NCBI GenBank assembly: GCA_014874485.1
Contig: JADBJK010000023.1
Coordinates: forward strand, 1 to 47,641
Source: Chloroflexota bacterium
GTDB lineage: Bacteria; Chloroflexota; Anaerolineae; DTLA01
Length of the DNA: 47,641 bases
Reading direction: 5' to 3'
The position numbers and the translations under genes were made by a program. Under the pieces are notes generated by a model. That model did not search any database. It was not told the origin of the DNA and saw nothing but the letters and a program-made list of their open reading frames with translations. How positions within the stretch are numbered: position 1 is the stretch's first letter; each line of letters begins with the position of its first letter. Below, one piece after another: positions 1 to 6,685 of the stretch.

Positions 1-698
1 GTCTTGGCATCCACCTGCGCCTCTTCGCGCAGCGCCGGGATGCTCAGCGCGCGATGGATGAGCAGGAGCGGCGCGACGCCTAGAATCACCAGCCAGGGCC
101 CCAGTCTCCACAGGAAGGCGATCGCGCCACCCACACACGCCAGGGCCAGGTCCGTGAGCAGGTTCGTCGGGCTCAGCACTTGCGACTCGCGCAGGCTCAC
201 GTTGCGCGCCAGCATCAGCACGATGCCCACCAGCAGGTGGTTGACCAGAATATACACACACGCCGCCGCCAGCACCGCCCCGATGCCTGTCATGGTCGGC
301 GCAGGGATACGATCGGCGCCCACCAGCAAGGCCAGCGTCGCCTTGCCCGCGAACCCTGCCAGCGTGTGCCCCGCGATGTTGAACGCCTGGATGTACCACC
401 GGTACTTGACCTTGAGCCACTCGGGCACGTGCCCCACCGCCACGACGATGGCGAAGGTAACCGGGTCTTGCAGCACGATGCTGGCGAAGAAGAACGCGGG
501 CGTCAGATAGTAGTGCTGGTGTTTCGGCGTAACAACGGTGAAATACTGGGCCGTCATCGCGCCGACCAGCAGGAACCCCAGCAGGGCCCAGTCCACGTCC
601 CGCGGCGGAACGACCGCAGCCGCGCTCAGGACAGCGAGGATGGTCAAGCCAAGAATCCCCAGGATGTAGGCTCGCGCGGGCCTTGACAGGTCTTTCAT
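1..698 (-). CDS. Membrane-anchored GGDEF protein (putative diguanylate cyclase), N-terminal part only
   Basis: The gene starts at ATG 698 behind GAGAGGGGAC and runs off the left edge, so 232 codons are visible. They encode a polytopic membrane domain of about six or seven hydrophobic helices (residues ~10-30, 38-55, 64-80, 105-125, 135-165, 180-215). The last residues seen, LREEAQVDAKTG-like, match the linker and first residues (DxLTGLxNRR) of a GGDEF domain, which makes cyclic-di-GMP from two GTP. The GGDEF signature itself lies outside the window, so the enzymatic call is inferred from this junction. It sits just downstream of the subtilase pair whose leader carries a cyclic-di-GMP riboswitch. 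A hairpin separates it from them and it has its own ribosome binding site. It could instead be another signalling protein with the same sensor module. Confidence 0.72.
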   Translation of the reverse strand, partial: MKDLSRPARAYILGILGLTILAVLSAAAVVPPRDVDWALLGFLLVGAMTAQYFTVVTPKHQHYYLTPAFFFASIVLQDPVTFAIVVAVGHVPEWLKVKYRWYIQAFNIAGHTLAGFAGKATLALLVGADRIPAPTMTGIGAVLAAACVYILVNHLLVGIVLMLARNVSLRESQVLSPTNLLTDLALACVGGAIAFLWRLGPWLVILGVAPLLLIHRALSIPALREEAQVDAK

Positions 699-763
699 CC
701 GTCCCCTCTCTGCTCTGCGGAGTAGCCGAATGGTAGCATGCTACTACTGAGAGGTCAAACACA

Positions 764-792
764 AGCCCTGCCCGTTCTGCGCAGGCAGGGCT
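764..792 (-). terminator. Hairpin terminator after the subtilase operon
   Basis: A 9-bp perfect stem (764-772 with 784-792) and an 11-nt loop, followed on the minus strand by the T-rich TTGTGTTTG. It lies 12 bp past the stop of the first subtilase gene and before the GGDEF gene, as expected for an intrinsic terminator. Confidence 0.6.
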
Positions 793-804
793 GTGTGCGC
801 TTTG

Positions 805-2439
805 CTATTTCCGTGGGCCGCCGCCCCAGTTCACAGACCAGGCAGGCGCCCAGCCCCAATTCACAGACCGAGGCGGAATCCAGCCCCAGTTGACCGAAAC
901 CGGGATGCGCGGCTTGCGCCCCCAATTGACCGACGAACACACCACCGAACCCCAGTTGACGCTCCCCCAGTTCACACTCCCCCAGTTGACCGAGCCCCAG
1001 TTGACCGAACCCCAGTTGACGCTGCCCCAATTCACGCTGCCCCAGTTGACAGGCTCCGGGCCGGTCCACAGGAGCGCCGAGGCGGGCGTGCCGGTGTTGG
1101 CGGTGCCGACGCCCTGCATGTGAATCGCGTTGTACACGTTGAGAATGCCCGCCCCCGCGCCGGGCTGGTTCAGCGGCGTGGCCGATGCCTTCAGGAGCAT
1201 CTTCACCTGGTCGGGGTTCAAATCGGGGCGGGCCTGGAGCAAGAGCGCCACCGCGCCGCTGGTTACCGCTGCCGCCATGGACGTGCCCGACAGGCGGAAG
1301 TAGCGGATGTCCACCCGATGGTCCGGGTGCTCGCGGCTCAGCCGGCACCCCGCGTACGACAGCGTGCTCACGAGGTCCACGCCCGGGGCCACCAAATCGG
1401 GCTTGGAGAAGCCCTGAGGCGTGGTGCCGTAGCCGGAGAAGGGCGCTACGGTGTCATCGGCGGTCGTGCGCGTGCCGTGCTCGTCCACCGCGCCCACCGT
1501 GATCACAAACGGGTCATTGGCGGGCGGGTACACTGCGCCGCGGCTGTTCCCTGCCGAGACTACCACGACAATGCGGTTGAACCACAGGATTTCCAGCGCG
1601 GCGTCCAGCGGACTTTCGTGATACGACAGCAGACTGTCGGAGTTCAGCGACACGTTGACAACGCGGATGTTGTAAAGATTTCGGTTGAAGTAGACCCACT
1701 GCAAACCCGCGACGAGGGAGGACTCGCTGCTGGCCCCGGTCGCGTCGCACACCCGCACAGGCAGGATTTTCGCGTCGGGCGCGATGCCCACATACTTGCC
1801 GAGGCTGAATGTGCCATCGCCCGCGATGATGCCGGCGACGTGGGTGCCGTGGCCGTACTGATCTACGTACGCCGGCAGGCCCGTGGCGAAGATGCTCCAG
1901 CCCATGAGGATGCTGCGCAGCAGGTCGGGATGGTACTGCACGCCGCTGTCCACGACGGCCACGGTTACACCTTTGCCGGTGATGCCCTCGGCCCACGCCC
2001 TATCGGCGCCGATGGTGAAGTTGTAGGTGTTGGCGATGCGGTCCAACCGCGGCGTCCATTCGGTCTCCACCGCCTCGCCGTCGTCCTGTGGGAGGATGGG
2101 CCGGTCGTAGGAGACCGAGCGCACGCGCGGGTCGCTGCCCAGGCGCAGCAGTGCCGCCTCGGGCACGCGCGCCGCAAACCCCTGAATGAACTCCAAGTCC
2201 ACGCCGAGTTCGCCGCCGAGTTGTTCCACCAGCGCCTTGACAGGCGCCGTGTCCTCGTATGCGCGCACGATGACCGGCACCATACCGGCGCCGGGATTGG
2301 CCGCAAGGGCCGTCAGTTCTTCGTCTAGCCTGGGGGGCAGGGCAGACGCAGGACTCGGAGCGAACGCAGCCAGTATCGACACCAGGACCGTAACGGTGAG
2401 CGCCATTCGCCAGATGAGTCGTCTGCCTGCTTTGATCAT
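805..2439 (-). CDS. Secreted S8 subtilisin-like serine protease with VNWGS-repeat tail (copy 1)
   Basis: A 544-residue secreted subtilase, starting at ATG 2439 behind GGGAGGT. A signal peptide covers residues ~1-33 and an inhibitor-I9-like propeptide ~45-115. The catalytic domain has Asp164 (VVDSG), His197 (HGTHVAG), oxyanion Asn298 (SAGN) and Ser387 (GTSMA), so the complete catalytic set is present and the enzyme should be active outside the membrane. The last ~80 residues hold 11 VNWG motifs, seven of them as a strict VNWGS tandem, then spaced copies set in R/K/P/W-rich linkers. It is the second gene of a probable operon, 50 bp after its paralogue at 2490-4070, and so probably also under the riboswitch at 4194-4289. 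The substrate is unknown. The tail may attach the protease to a surface or polymer, which is inference. Confidence 0.93.
   Translation of the reverse strand: MIKAGRRLIWRMALTVTVLVSILAAFAPSPASALPPRLDEELTALAANPGAGMVPVIVRAYEDTAPVKALVEQLGGELGVDLEFIQGFAARVPEAALLRLGSDPRVRSVSYDRPILPQDDGEAVETEWTPRLDRIANTYNFTIGADRAWAEGITGKGVTVAVVDSGVQYHPDLLRSILMGWSIFATGLPAYVDQYGHGTHVAGIIAGDGTFSLGKYVGIAPDAKILPVRVCDATGASSESSLVAGLQWVYFNRNLYNIRVVNVSLNSDSLLSYHESPLDAALEILWFNRIVVVVSAGNSRGAVYPPANDPFVITVGAVDEHGTRTTADDTVAPFSGYGTTPQGFSKPDLVAPGVDLVSTLSYAGCRLSREHPDHRVDIRYFRLSGTSMAAAVTSGAVALLLQARPDLNPDQVKMLLKASATPLNQPGAGAGILNVYNAIHMQGVGTANTGTPASALLWTGPEPVNWGSVNWGSVNWGSVNWGSVNWGSVNWGSVNWGSVVCSSVNWGRKPRIPVSVNWGWIPPRSVNWGWAPAWSVNWGGGPRK
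823..1050 (-). repeat. 15-bp coding minisatellite (VNWGS pentapeptides) in subtilase copy 1
   Basis: Seven consecutive 15-bp units encode VNWGS, followed by a degenerate unit (VVCSS) and four further VNWG motifs separated by non-repeat residues. Codons vary between units (GTC/GTG, AAC/AAT, AGC/TCG), so the peptide pattern rather than only the DNA appears to be maintained. Confidence 0.9.
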
Positions 2440-2489
2440 GCGTTTTAACCTCCCGATAATCGTTGCTATCCCGCATCAACCGGCGGCGA

Positions 2490-4070
2490 CTAGTAGCCCC
2501 AGTTCACGGAGCCCCAGTTGACCGAACCCCAGTTGACGCTACCCCAATTCACGCTCCCCCAGTTCACGGAGCCCCAGTTGACGCTACCCCAATTCACGCT
2601 CCCCCAGTTGACCGGCTCCGTGCCTGTCCACAGCAGTTTGCTGGCTGTGATTCCCGTGTTCGCTGTGCCGTATTTGCCCAGGCTGATGGCCGCCCAGACG
2701 TTCAGGATACCCGCGCCTGCGCCCGGGTGCCGCAGCCGCGTCGCCGAGTTCATGAGCGCCCACTTCACTTGGTCGGGGTTCAGGTCTGGCCTGGCCTGCA
2801 GAAGCAGCGCCACCGCGCCGCTCGCCACGCCCGCGGCCATGGACGTGCCCGACAGCCGCAGGAACCCACCGTACAGGGCTTCGGGGTGCTGGACTGCAAT
2901 GGTGCAGTCGGCACTGGCCAGCAAGTTGATGATGTGAGCGCCCGGCGCCACGATTTCGGGCTTCCAGAACCCGTCCTCGGTAACGCCGAAGGCCGAGAAG
3001 GGCGTCAGGATGTCGTCCCACGTGTAGGGCGTGCCCATGTCATCGGACGCACCCACCGTGATCACGAATGGGTCGTTGGCGGGCGGGTACAGGATGCCCG
3101 GGACGGTGCCATTGATGGCGACACCGCCGTTGTTCCCCGCCGACACGATGACCACGATGCCGTTGAACCACAGGATTTCCAGCGCGGCGTCCAGCGGGCT
3201 GGTGTGATACGATTGCGCCGTGGCCGAGTTCATGGAGACATTCACCACGCGGATGTTGTACTCCTTGTGGTGCTCGTAAATCCACTGGAGCGCGTCCACC
3301 ATGTCCGACTCAAAGGCACGGCCGTTGTAGTCGGCGACGCGCAGGTTGATGAGGTTGACCTCCGGGGCAACGCCCTGGAAAGCCCCACCCGAACTGGCCC
3401 CGTTGCTGCCGATGATGCCGGCGATGTGCGTCCCGTGGCCGAACAGGTCCGACGTGGTCGTGTTGACACGGCTGGCGTAGGTGAGAATGGTGCTGGCGAA
3501 GGTAACATTGGCCAGAATGCGGCTGCTGCGCGTCAGGCTCGTGGCACCGGCGAGGAAGTCGGTCTTGGGCGTGATGCCGCTGTCCACCACGGCGACGGCG
3601 ATGCCGTTCCCCTTGAATCCGTAGTTCCACGCTGTGGTTGCGCCGATGGTGTAGTTGTAGGCGCTAAGGTACGCGCCCAGGCTGGTCAGCGGATCCACCT
3701 GCCCGGTGTCCTGTTTGACCATCGGGCTGTCCCACGAAATCCAGCGCACCAGCCCGCTCTGGGCCAGTTGGCGGATGGCGTCGGCGGACAGGTTGGCCAG
3801 GAACGCCGGGATGATGCTCCATGAGCGCACGACTTCCCCGCCCAGGCTGCGGACCAGGGCCTCGGCCTCGTCGCCTGGCGTCGCCTTCTGCACGATGACG
3901 GCAATGCGGGCCTCGCCGTCGGCCTCGGCCAGCAGCGCGCGGAGCGCGGGATCAACGGGCAATGGACGGCTCAGAGGTTGCGCGGCGGGGAGCGCAGTAA
4001 CGAGGAGCAAGCAGAACATGAGAACAAGGTACAGAGGTAGCCTGAACAGTTGGCCTACTCGGGTCCTCAC
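2490..4070 (-). CDS. Secreted S8 subtilisin-like serine protease with VNWGS-repeat tail (copy 2)
   Basis: A 526-residue paralogue of the next gene. It starts at GTG 4070, chosen because AAAGGAGG lies 6 bp upstream. A signal peptide covers ~1-31 and an I9-type propeptide ~50-115. The catalytic residues are Asp163 (VVDSG), His212 (GHGTHIAG), Asn313 (SAGN) and Ser410 (GTSMA). It shares long near-identical blocks with copy 1 around PLDAALEILWFN, YPPANDPFVITVGA, ARPDLNPDQVK and GAGAGILNV, so the two arose by tandem duplication. The protein ends in eight VNWG motifs (seven VNWGS then VNWGY) directly at the C-terminus, without the linkers seen in copy 1. It is the first structural gene behind the cyclic-di-GMP-I riboswitch, so protease output is predicted to follow cyclic-di-GMP level. 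The direction of the effect cannot be read from sequence. Confidence 0.93.
   Translation of the reverse strand: MRTRVGQLFRLPLYLVLMFCLLLVTALPAAQPLSRPLPVDPALRALLAEADGEARIAVIVQKATPGDEAEALVRSLGGEVVRSWSIIPAFLANLSADAIRQLAQSGLVRWISWDSPMVKQDTGQVDPLTSLGAYLSAYNYTIGATTAWNYGFKGNGIAVAVVDSGITPKTDFLAGATSLTRSSRILANVTFASTILTYASRVNTTTSDLFGHGTHIAGIIGSNGASSGGAFQGVAPEVNLINLRVADYNGRAFESDMVDALQWIYEHHKEYNIRVVNVSMNSATAQSYHTSPLDAALEILWFNGIVVIVSAGNNGGVAINGTVPGILYPPANDPFVITVGASDDMGTPYTWDDILTPFSAFGVTEDGFWKPEIVAPGAHIINLLASADCTIAVQHPEALYGGFLRLSGTSMAAGVASGAVALLLQARPDLNPDQVKWALMNSATRLRHPGAGAGILNVWAAISLGKYGTANTGITASKLLWTGTEPVNWGSVNWGSVNWGSVNWGSVNWGSVNWGSVNWGSVNWGY
2493..2612 (-). repeat. 15-bp coding minisatellite (VNWGS pentapeptides) in subtilase copy 2
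   Basis: Eight 15-bp units code for VNWGS (the last VNWGY) and end exactly at the stop codon. A higher-order pattern of about 60 bp is visible, in which the same run of unit variants recurs. This suggests expansion by slippage or unequal exchange. Confidence 0.9.
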
Positions 4071-4090
4071 GATTAGCCTCCTTTGGCGTA

Positions 4091-4147
4091 CTATCCCCAG
4101 TTCACGCTGCTCTGGCTGCCGAAGTTACGGTACTGCTGGTTTCCCAT
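4091..4147 (-). other. 18-codon mini-ORF ending in SVNWG (leader peptide or remnant subtilase tail)
   Basis: An ATG at 4147, preceded by AGGGAAG, opens 18 codons ending RNFGS-QS-SVNWG and TAG at 4091, 20 bp before the GTG of subtilase copy 2. The terminal SVNWG equals the repeat unit of the two proteases, and RNFGS looks like a degraded VNWGS. Either it is a translated leader peptide, or the residual 3' end of a third subtilase copy whose body was lost. The longer reading in this frame (from 4330) runs through the riboswitch and is not a credible protein. Confidence 0.45.
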
Positions 4148-4160
4148 GTACGACAACTTC
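4121..4160 (-). promoter_or_regulatory. Leader hairpin enclosing the mini-ORF start codon
   Basis: In the transcript, outer arms GAAGUU/AACUUC (4155-4160 with 4121-4126), an internal loop, GUAC/GUAC and an inner UGG-GAAA-CCA tetraloop form a long hairpin. It contains the AUG of the mini-ORF. It lies between the riboswitch aptamer and the first protease gene, so it may belong to the expression platform. Confidence 0.45.
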
Positions 4161-4193
4161 CCTGGGGGGCAGATACGGTTTGCCAAAACAACA

Positions 4194-4289
4194 GAGGTTC
4201 TTCGGCGGCCCGGCGATCTTGGGAGGAGGCCACAAGACCCGTAGCTTTGCGTCCCACAGTCACCCGTGGTTTGCCCTTGTCGGAACCTC
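4194..4289 (-). promoter_or_regulatory. Cyclic-di-GMP-I (GEMM-I) riboswitch
   Basis: The leader RNA shows the GEMM-I aptamer core. P1 is GAGGUUC/GAACCUC (4283-4289 with 4194-4200), followed by the conserved GGGCAAACC (4268-4276). P2 is closed by a GUGA GNRA-type tetraloop (4254-4269), followed by the conserved GGACGCAAAGC (4244-4254), then UACGGGUCU entering P3. These invariant blocks and their order match the cyclic-di-GMP-I class. P1 is followed by UGUUGUUUU, which could be part of a termination platform. The aptamer begins about 70 nt after the predicted transcription start and lies about 120 nt before the GTG of the first subtilase gene. It should therefore tune both protease genes to cyclic-di-GMP. 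Confidence 0.93.
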
Positions 4290-4366
4290 GCCATATTCAG
4301 TTGTTGCTTGGTGGCTTGGGTGTCGGGCAAAGGGAGAGTGGCGTGAATTTTCTGTGAACCTGCCTC

Positions 4367-4375
4367 ATTATAGCA
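4367..4375 (-). promoter_or_regulatory. Extended -10 promoter of the riboswitch-subtilase operon
   Basis: TGCTATAAT matches an extended -10 (TGnTATAAT). No -35 hexamer is visible at 16-18 bp (CGCCCC lies there), so the promoter may depend on the extended -10 and on a factor bound at the inverted repeats just upstream. Transcription would start near 4360. Confidence 0.65.
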
Positions 4376-4392
4376 CGTGCAAATGAAGGGGG

Positions 4393-4412
4393 GCGTTAAG
4401 GTGTCTTAACGC
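4393..4412. promoter_or_regulatory. Operator-like inverted repeat 1
   Basis: A perfect GCGTTAAG-N4-CTTAACGC inverted repeat centred about 42 bp upstream of the predicted start. This is the position of class-II activator sites. A second copy lies 32 bp further upstream. Confidence 0.55.
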
Positions 4413-4424
4413 GAAGGCCGAAGA

Positions 4425-4444
4425 ACGTTCAGGTTTCTTAACGC
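4425..4444. promoter_or_regulatory. Operator-like inverted repeat 2
   Basis: An imperfect copy (ACGTTCAG-N4-CTTAACGC) of the first inverted repeat. Centre-to-centre distance is 32 bp, about three helical turns, so proteins bound at both would lie on the same face. Over an 18-bp stretch (4396-4413 versus 4428-4445) the two copies differ at only two bases. Confidence 0.5.
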
Positions 4445-4570
4445 GGGATGCTTGGCCATCCGCCTGGGCCACAGGAGGAATCGCGAATCTGCGCGGACGG
4501 ACACAATCGTCCTAAGTACTCTGCCACAGTGAATCTTGACGGTGTGTCGGTGCGAGGGTGCGCAGTGCCC

Positions 4571-4598
4571 GTAGGGACAATTCACGAATTGTCCCTAC
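4571..4598. repeat. GTAGGGACAATT palindrome
   Basis: Twelve-bp perfect arms around CACG. A close relative, with GGGG for GGGA, occurs at 11780-11807. Both belong to a dispersed intergenic palindrome family. Confidence 0.8.
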
Positions 4599-4601
4599 TG
4601 A

Positions 4602-4698
4602 GGCGCGGAGCGCCGAAGAATCTCGCCAACCGAGATGCGTCGCGTCGCTCAGCATGACAGATGGAGTGTGAGATTGCTTCGCTTCGCTCGCAATGACA
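4602..4698. repeat. REP-like TGTCATTGCGAG elements (two partial units)
   Basis: Degenerate copies of the family seen as an array at 7656-8377, ending CTCGCAATGACA. They fill the gap between the regulator gene and the operator region. Confidence 0.75.
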
Positions 4699-4725
4699 AC
4701 GGGCCATTTTCTCTGCGGTCAAGCA

Positions 4726-5388
4726 CTAGCGCCCGGCGCGAGGGCGCATGCGCCGCTCCAGCAGGTACCCCTTGCCGCGCGAACTGACGATGTACGGCGG
4801 GCCGACGCCTGCCTTCTGGAACTTGCGCCGCAGGTTGTGGATGTGCACGCGTACTAGCTCGCCCGCCTCCCGCTCGTCCACCTCGTACCCCTGGATTTCG
4901 GAGGCGATGGCCTGAGGGCTGATGTACTTGCCCACGTTCGCCGCGAGGATGGACAGGATGTGGGTCTCCGTTGGCGTAAGGGGGATGCTGACGCCGCGGA
5001 TGGTAACTTCGCGCCGGTGCACGTCCAGGCTCATGAAGCCGTACTCGCCGCTGACCGGCTTGTTTTTGCGCACGGGCTGCTTGGCGGCCAGAACGTCGGC
5101 CGTGCCCACCAGCGCGGGCAGGCTGCGCACTACGTCCAGCGCCCCGAAGATGCCCAACACCGGGCACTTGAGGTCAAGGGTCGCCAGCGCCCGCTGGAAC
5201 GCTGCGGAGGCGTCGCGCGACATGGAGGCGAAGTCGGCCACCAGGAGGTCGGGCCGCAGTTGCGCCGCCTGGTAGAAGCGCGACTCGTGGCACTCCAAAG
5301 GGATGACCACATGGCCCTTCTCTTCCAGGCGCTGGGCCACCTCCCGCGACAGTTCCAGGTCATCCGAGATGAGCACAATCCTCCCCAT
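4726..5388 (-). CDS. Orphan OmpR-family response regulator with atypical receiver domain
   Basis: A 220-residue protein, ATG 5388 behind GGGAGGGG. Residues 1-110 form a receiver-like domain with acidic residues Asp9 and Asp10 and a possible phospho-acceptor Asp52 (LLVADF). The usual Thr/Ser and Lys signature motifs (LTA, KPF) are not recognisable. Residues ~115-213 are a winged-helix OmpR/PhoB DNA-binding domain (LTPTETHILSIL; VRVHIHNLRRKF; SSRGKGYLL). No histidine kinase is adjacent. It lies about 280 bp upstream of the tandem operator-like repeats of the subtilase operon, in the same orientation, so it is a candidate regulator of that promoter (inference from position only). The weak receiver suggests phosphorylation-independent or unusual signalling. 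Confidence 0.85.
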   Translation of the reverse strand: MGRIVLISDDLELSREVAQRLEEKGHVVIPLECHESRFYQAAQLRPDLLVADFASMSRDASAAFQRALATLDLKCPVLGIFGALDVVRSLPALVGTADVLAAKQPVRKNKPVSGEYGFMSLDVHRREVTIRGVSIPLTPTETHILSILAANVGKYISPQAIASEIQGYEVDEREAGELVRVHIHNLRRKFQKAGVGPPYIVSSRGKGYLLERRMRPRAGR

Positions 5389-5498
5389 AGGCCCCTCCCT
5401 CGTGCACGCATGGCAACTCCGGCTGGAAAGATTATACGAGAGTTCCGCTCACGCGTCAACGCTCGCCGCGGGGAATTGGCCGCCAAATCGTGCTGCGC

Positions 5499-5566
5499 TG
5501 TCATCCTGAGCGGCGACGCAGCGAATATCTTGCGAGCCGAGATGCTTCGCTCCGCTCGCAATGACA
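5499..5566. repeat. REP-like TGTCATCCTGAG element
   Basis: A single degenerate unit of the family at 7656-8377, lying in the gap between the ruvA stop and the regulator start. Confidence 0.75.
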
Positions 5567-5593
5567 GAGGTTGGGGCGAGGGCTTCGCCGCAC

Positions 5594-6172
5594 CTACCGG
5601 CCGAAGTACGCCAGCGCCAGCCGAATCCGCTCCTCCAGCGGCAACTCCTCGCGCGGGAGCGACTGCACCGCCCGCTGGGCCTCCAGCACGCTGTAGCCCA
5701 GCGAGGTGAGGGCGCTGATGACCTCGGCGTCGGCCTCCGCCAGCGCCGCCAGCGACGGGCCGACCGGGGCGGTCTGAATCTTGTCGCGCAGGTGGAACAC
5801 CAGGTTGCGCGCGGTCTTGGGGCCGATTCCCGGCACGCGACTCAGCGCGCCGATGTCCTCCTGCACGAGCGCTTTCTGCAAATCGTCGGGCGAGAAGGCG
5901 GAGAGGAGCGCCATGGCCACCTTGGGGCCGATGCCGCTCACGGTGAGGAGAAGTTCAAACAGTGCGCGCGCCTCCTCGCTGGAGAAGCCGTAGAGGGTCA
6001 GTCCGTCCTCGCGGACCTGCAAGTGGGTGAAGAGCGTTACCTCCCGGCCCACCTCGCCGAAGCGGTCCATGTCGGACGCACTCAGCACCACCTGGAACCC
6101 CACGCCGTTCACGTCCAGGATGACGGACTGCTTGCCGTGGCCGACGATCCTCCCGCGCAAGGTGGCGATCAC
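5594..6172 (-). CDS. ruvA: Holliday junction branch-migration protein RuvA
   Basis: A 192-residue RuvA, usual length. It binds four-way DNA junctions as a tetramer and loads the RuvB motor during recombinational repair. The OB-fold is at ~1-62 (MIATLRGRIV, VNGVGFQV). Helix-hairpin-helix motifs are SGIGPKVA (~78-86) and VPGIGPKTA (~113-121), and the flexible domain III that contacts RuvB is at ~145-190 (ALTSLGYS). The start is GTG 6172 with AAGGAGGG upstream inside the end of ruvC; only three bases separate it from the ruvC stop. It is the last gene of yebC-ruvC-ruvA. No ruvB is present in the window. Confidence 0.97.
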   Translation of the reverse strand: MIATLRGRIVGHGKQSVILDVNGVGFQVVLSASDMDRFGEVGREVTLFTHLQVREDGLTLYGFSSEEARALFELLLTVSGIGPKVAMALLSAFSPDDLQKALVQEDIGALSRVPGIGPKTARNLVFHLRDKIQTAPVGPSLAALAEADAEVISALTSLGYSVLEAQRAVQSLPREELPLEERIRLALAYFGR

Positions 6173-6175
6173 GGT

Positions 6176-6685
6176 TTACCCTCCTTGTTGCGTGGCTTCC
6201 GCCAGTTTTCGGTAGAGGTTGAAGGATTGCAGGTGGCACAGGGCGACGGCCACGGCGTCGGCGGCATCGTCGGGCTGGGGGATGCTGTCCAAAGCCAGCA
6301 GGATGCGCACCATCTCCTGCACCTGGTGCTTCTCGGCCCGCCCGTAGCCCACCACTGCCTGCTTGACCTGCAGCGGCGTGTACTCGTACACCGGGACTCC
6401 TGCCTGCGCCGCCGCGAGAAGGACCACGCCCCGCGCCTGCCCAACCGCAATGGCCGTCCGCACGTTCTTATTGAAAAACAACTCCTCTACGGCGACCGCA
6501 TCGGGGCGATGCGCCGCGAGGAGTGCCAGCAGATGGTTGTGGAGCAAGAGCAGGCGCTGGGGCATCGGCTCCTGCGCGGAAGTGAGGATGACGCCGCAAT
6601 CCACGAGTTGGTACGCGCCGTCCTCCTCGCGCACCAGTCCGAAGCCGGTGGTCGCCGTCCCGGGGTCTATGCCCAGCGCCAGCAT
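6176..6685 (-). CDS. ruvC: Crossover junction endodeoxyribonuclease RuvC
   Basis: A 169-residue resolvase that cuts Holliday junctions symmetrically. The RNase-H-fold catalytic acids are all present: Asp7 (GIDPGT), Glu67 (AVEELFF) and Asp140/Asp143 (DDAADA). The conserved FNKN loop and QVKQAVVG segment are also there. ATG 6685 directly abuts the yebC stop codon with no spacer, so translation is probably coupled. With ruvA three bases downstream this is the common yebC-ruvC-ruvA cluster. Confidence 0.97.
   Translation of the reverse strand: MLALGIDPGTATTGFGLVREEDGAYQLVDCGVILTSAQEPMPQRLLLLHNHLLALLAAHRPDAVAVEELFFNKNVRTAIAVGQARGVVLLAAAQAGVPVYEYTPLQVKQAVVGYGRAEKHQVQEMVRILLALDSIPQPDDAADAVAVALCHLQSFNLYRKLAEATQQGG

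Noticed and set aside
4091-4330. 79-codon minus-strand ORF as a full protein
   Set aside because: Most of it overlaps the cyclic-di-GMP-I aptamer, whose structure explains the sequence. Only the last 18 codons have a possible start with a ribosome site.
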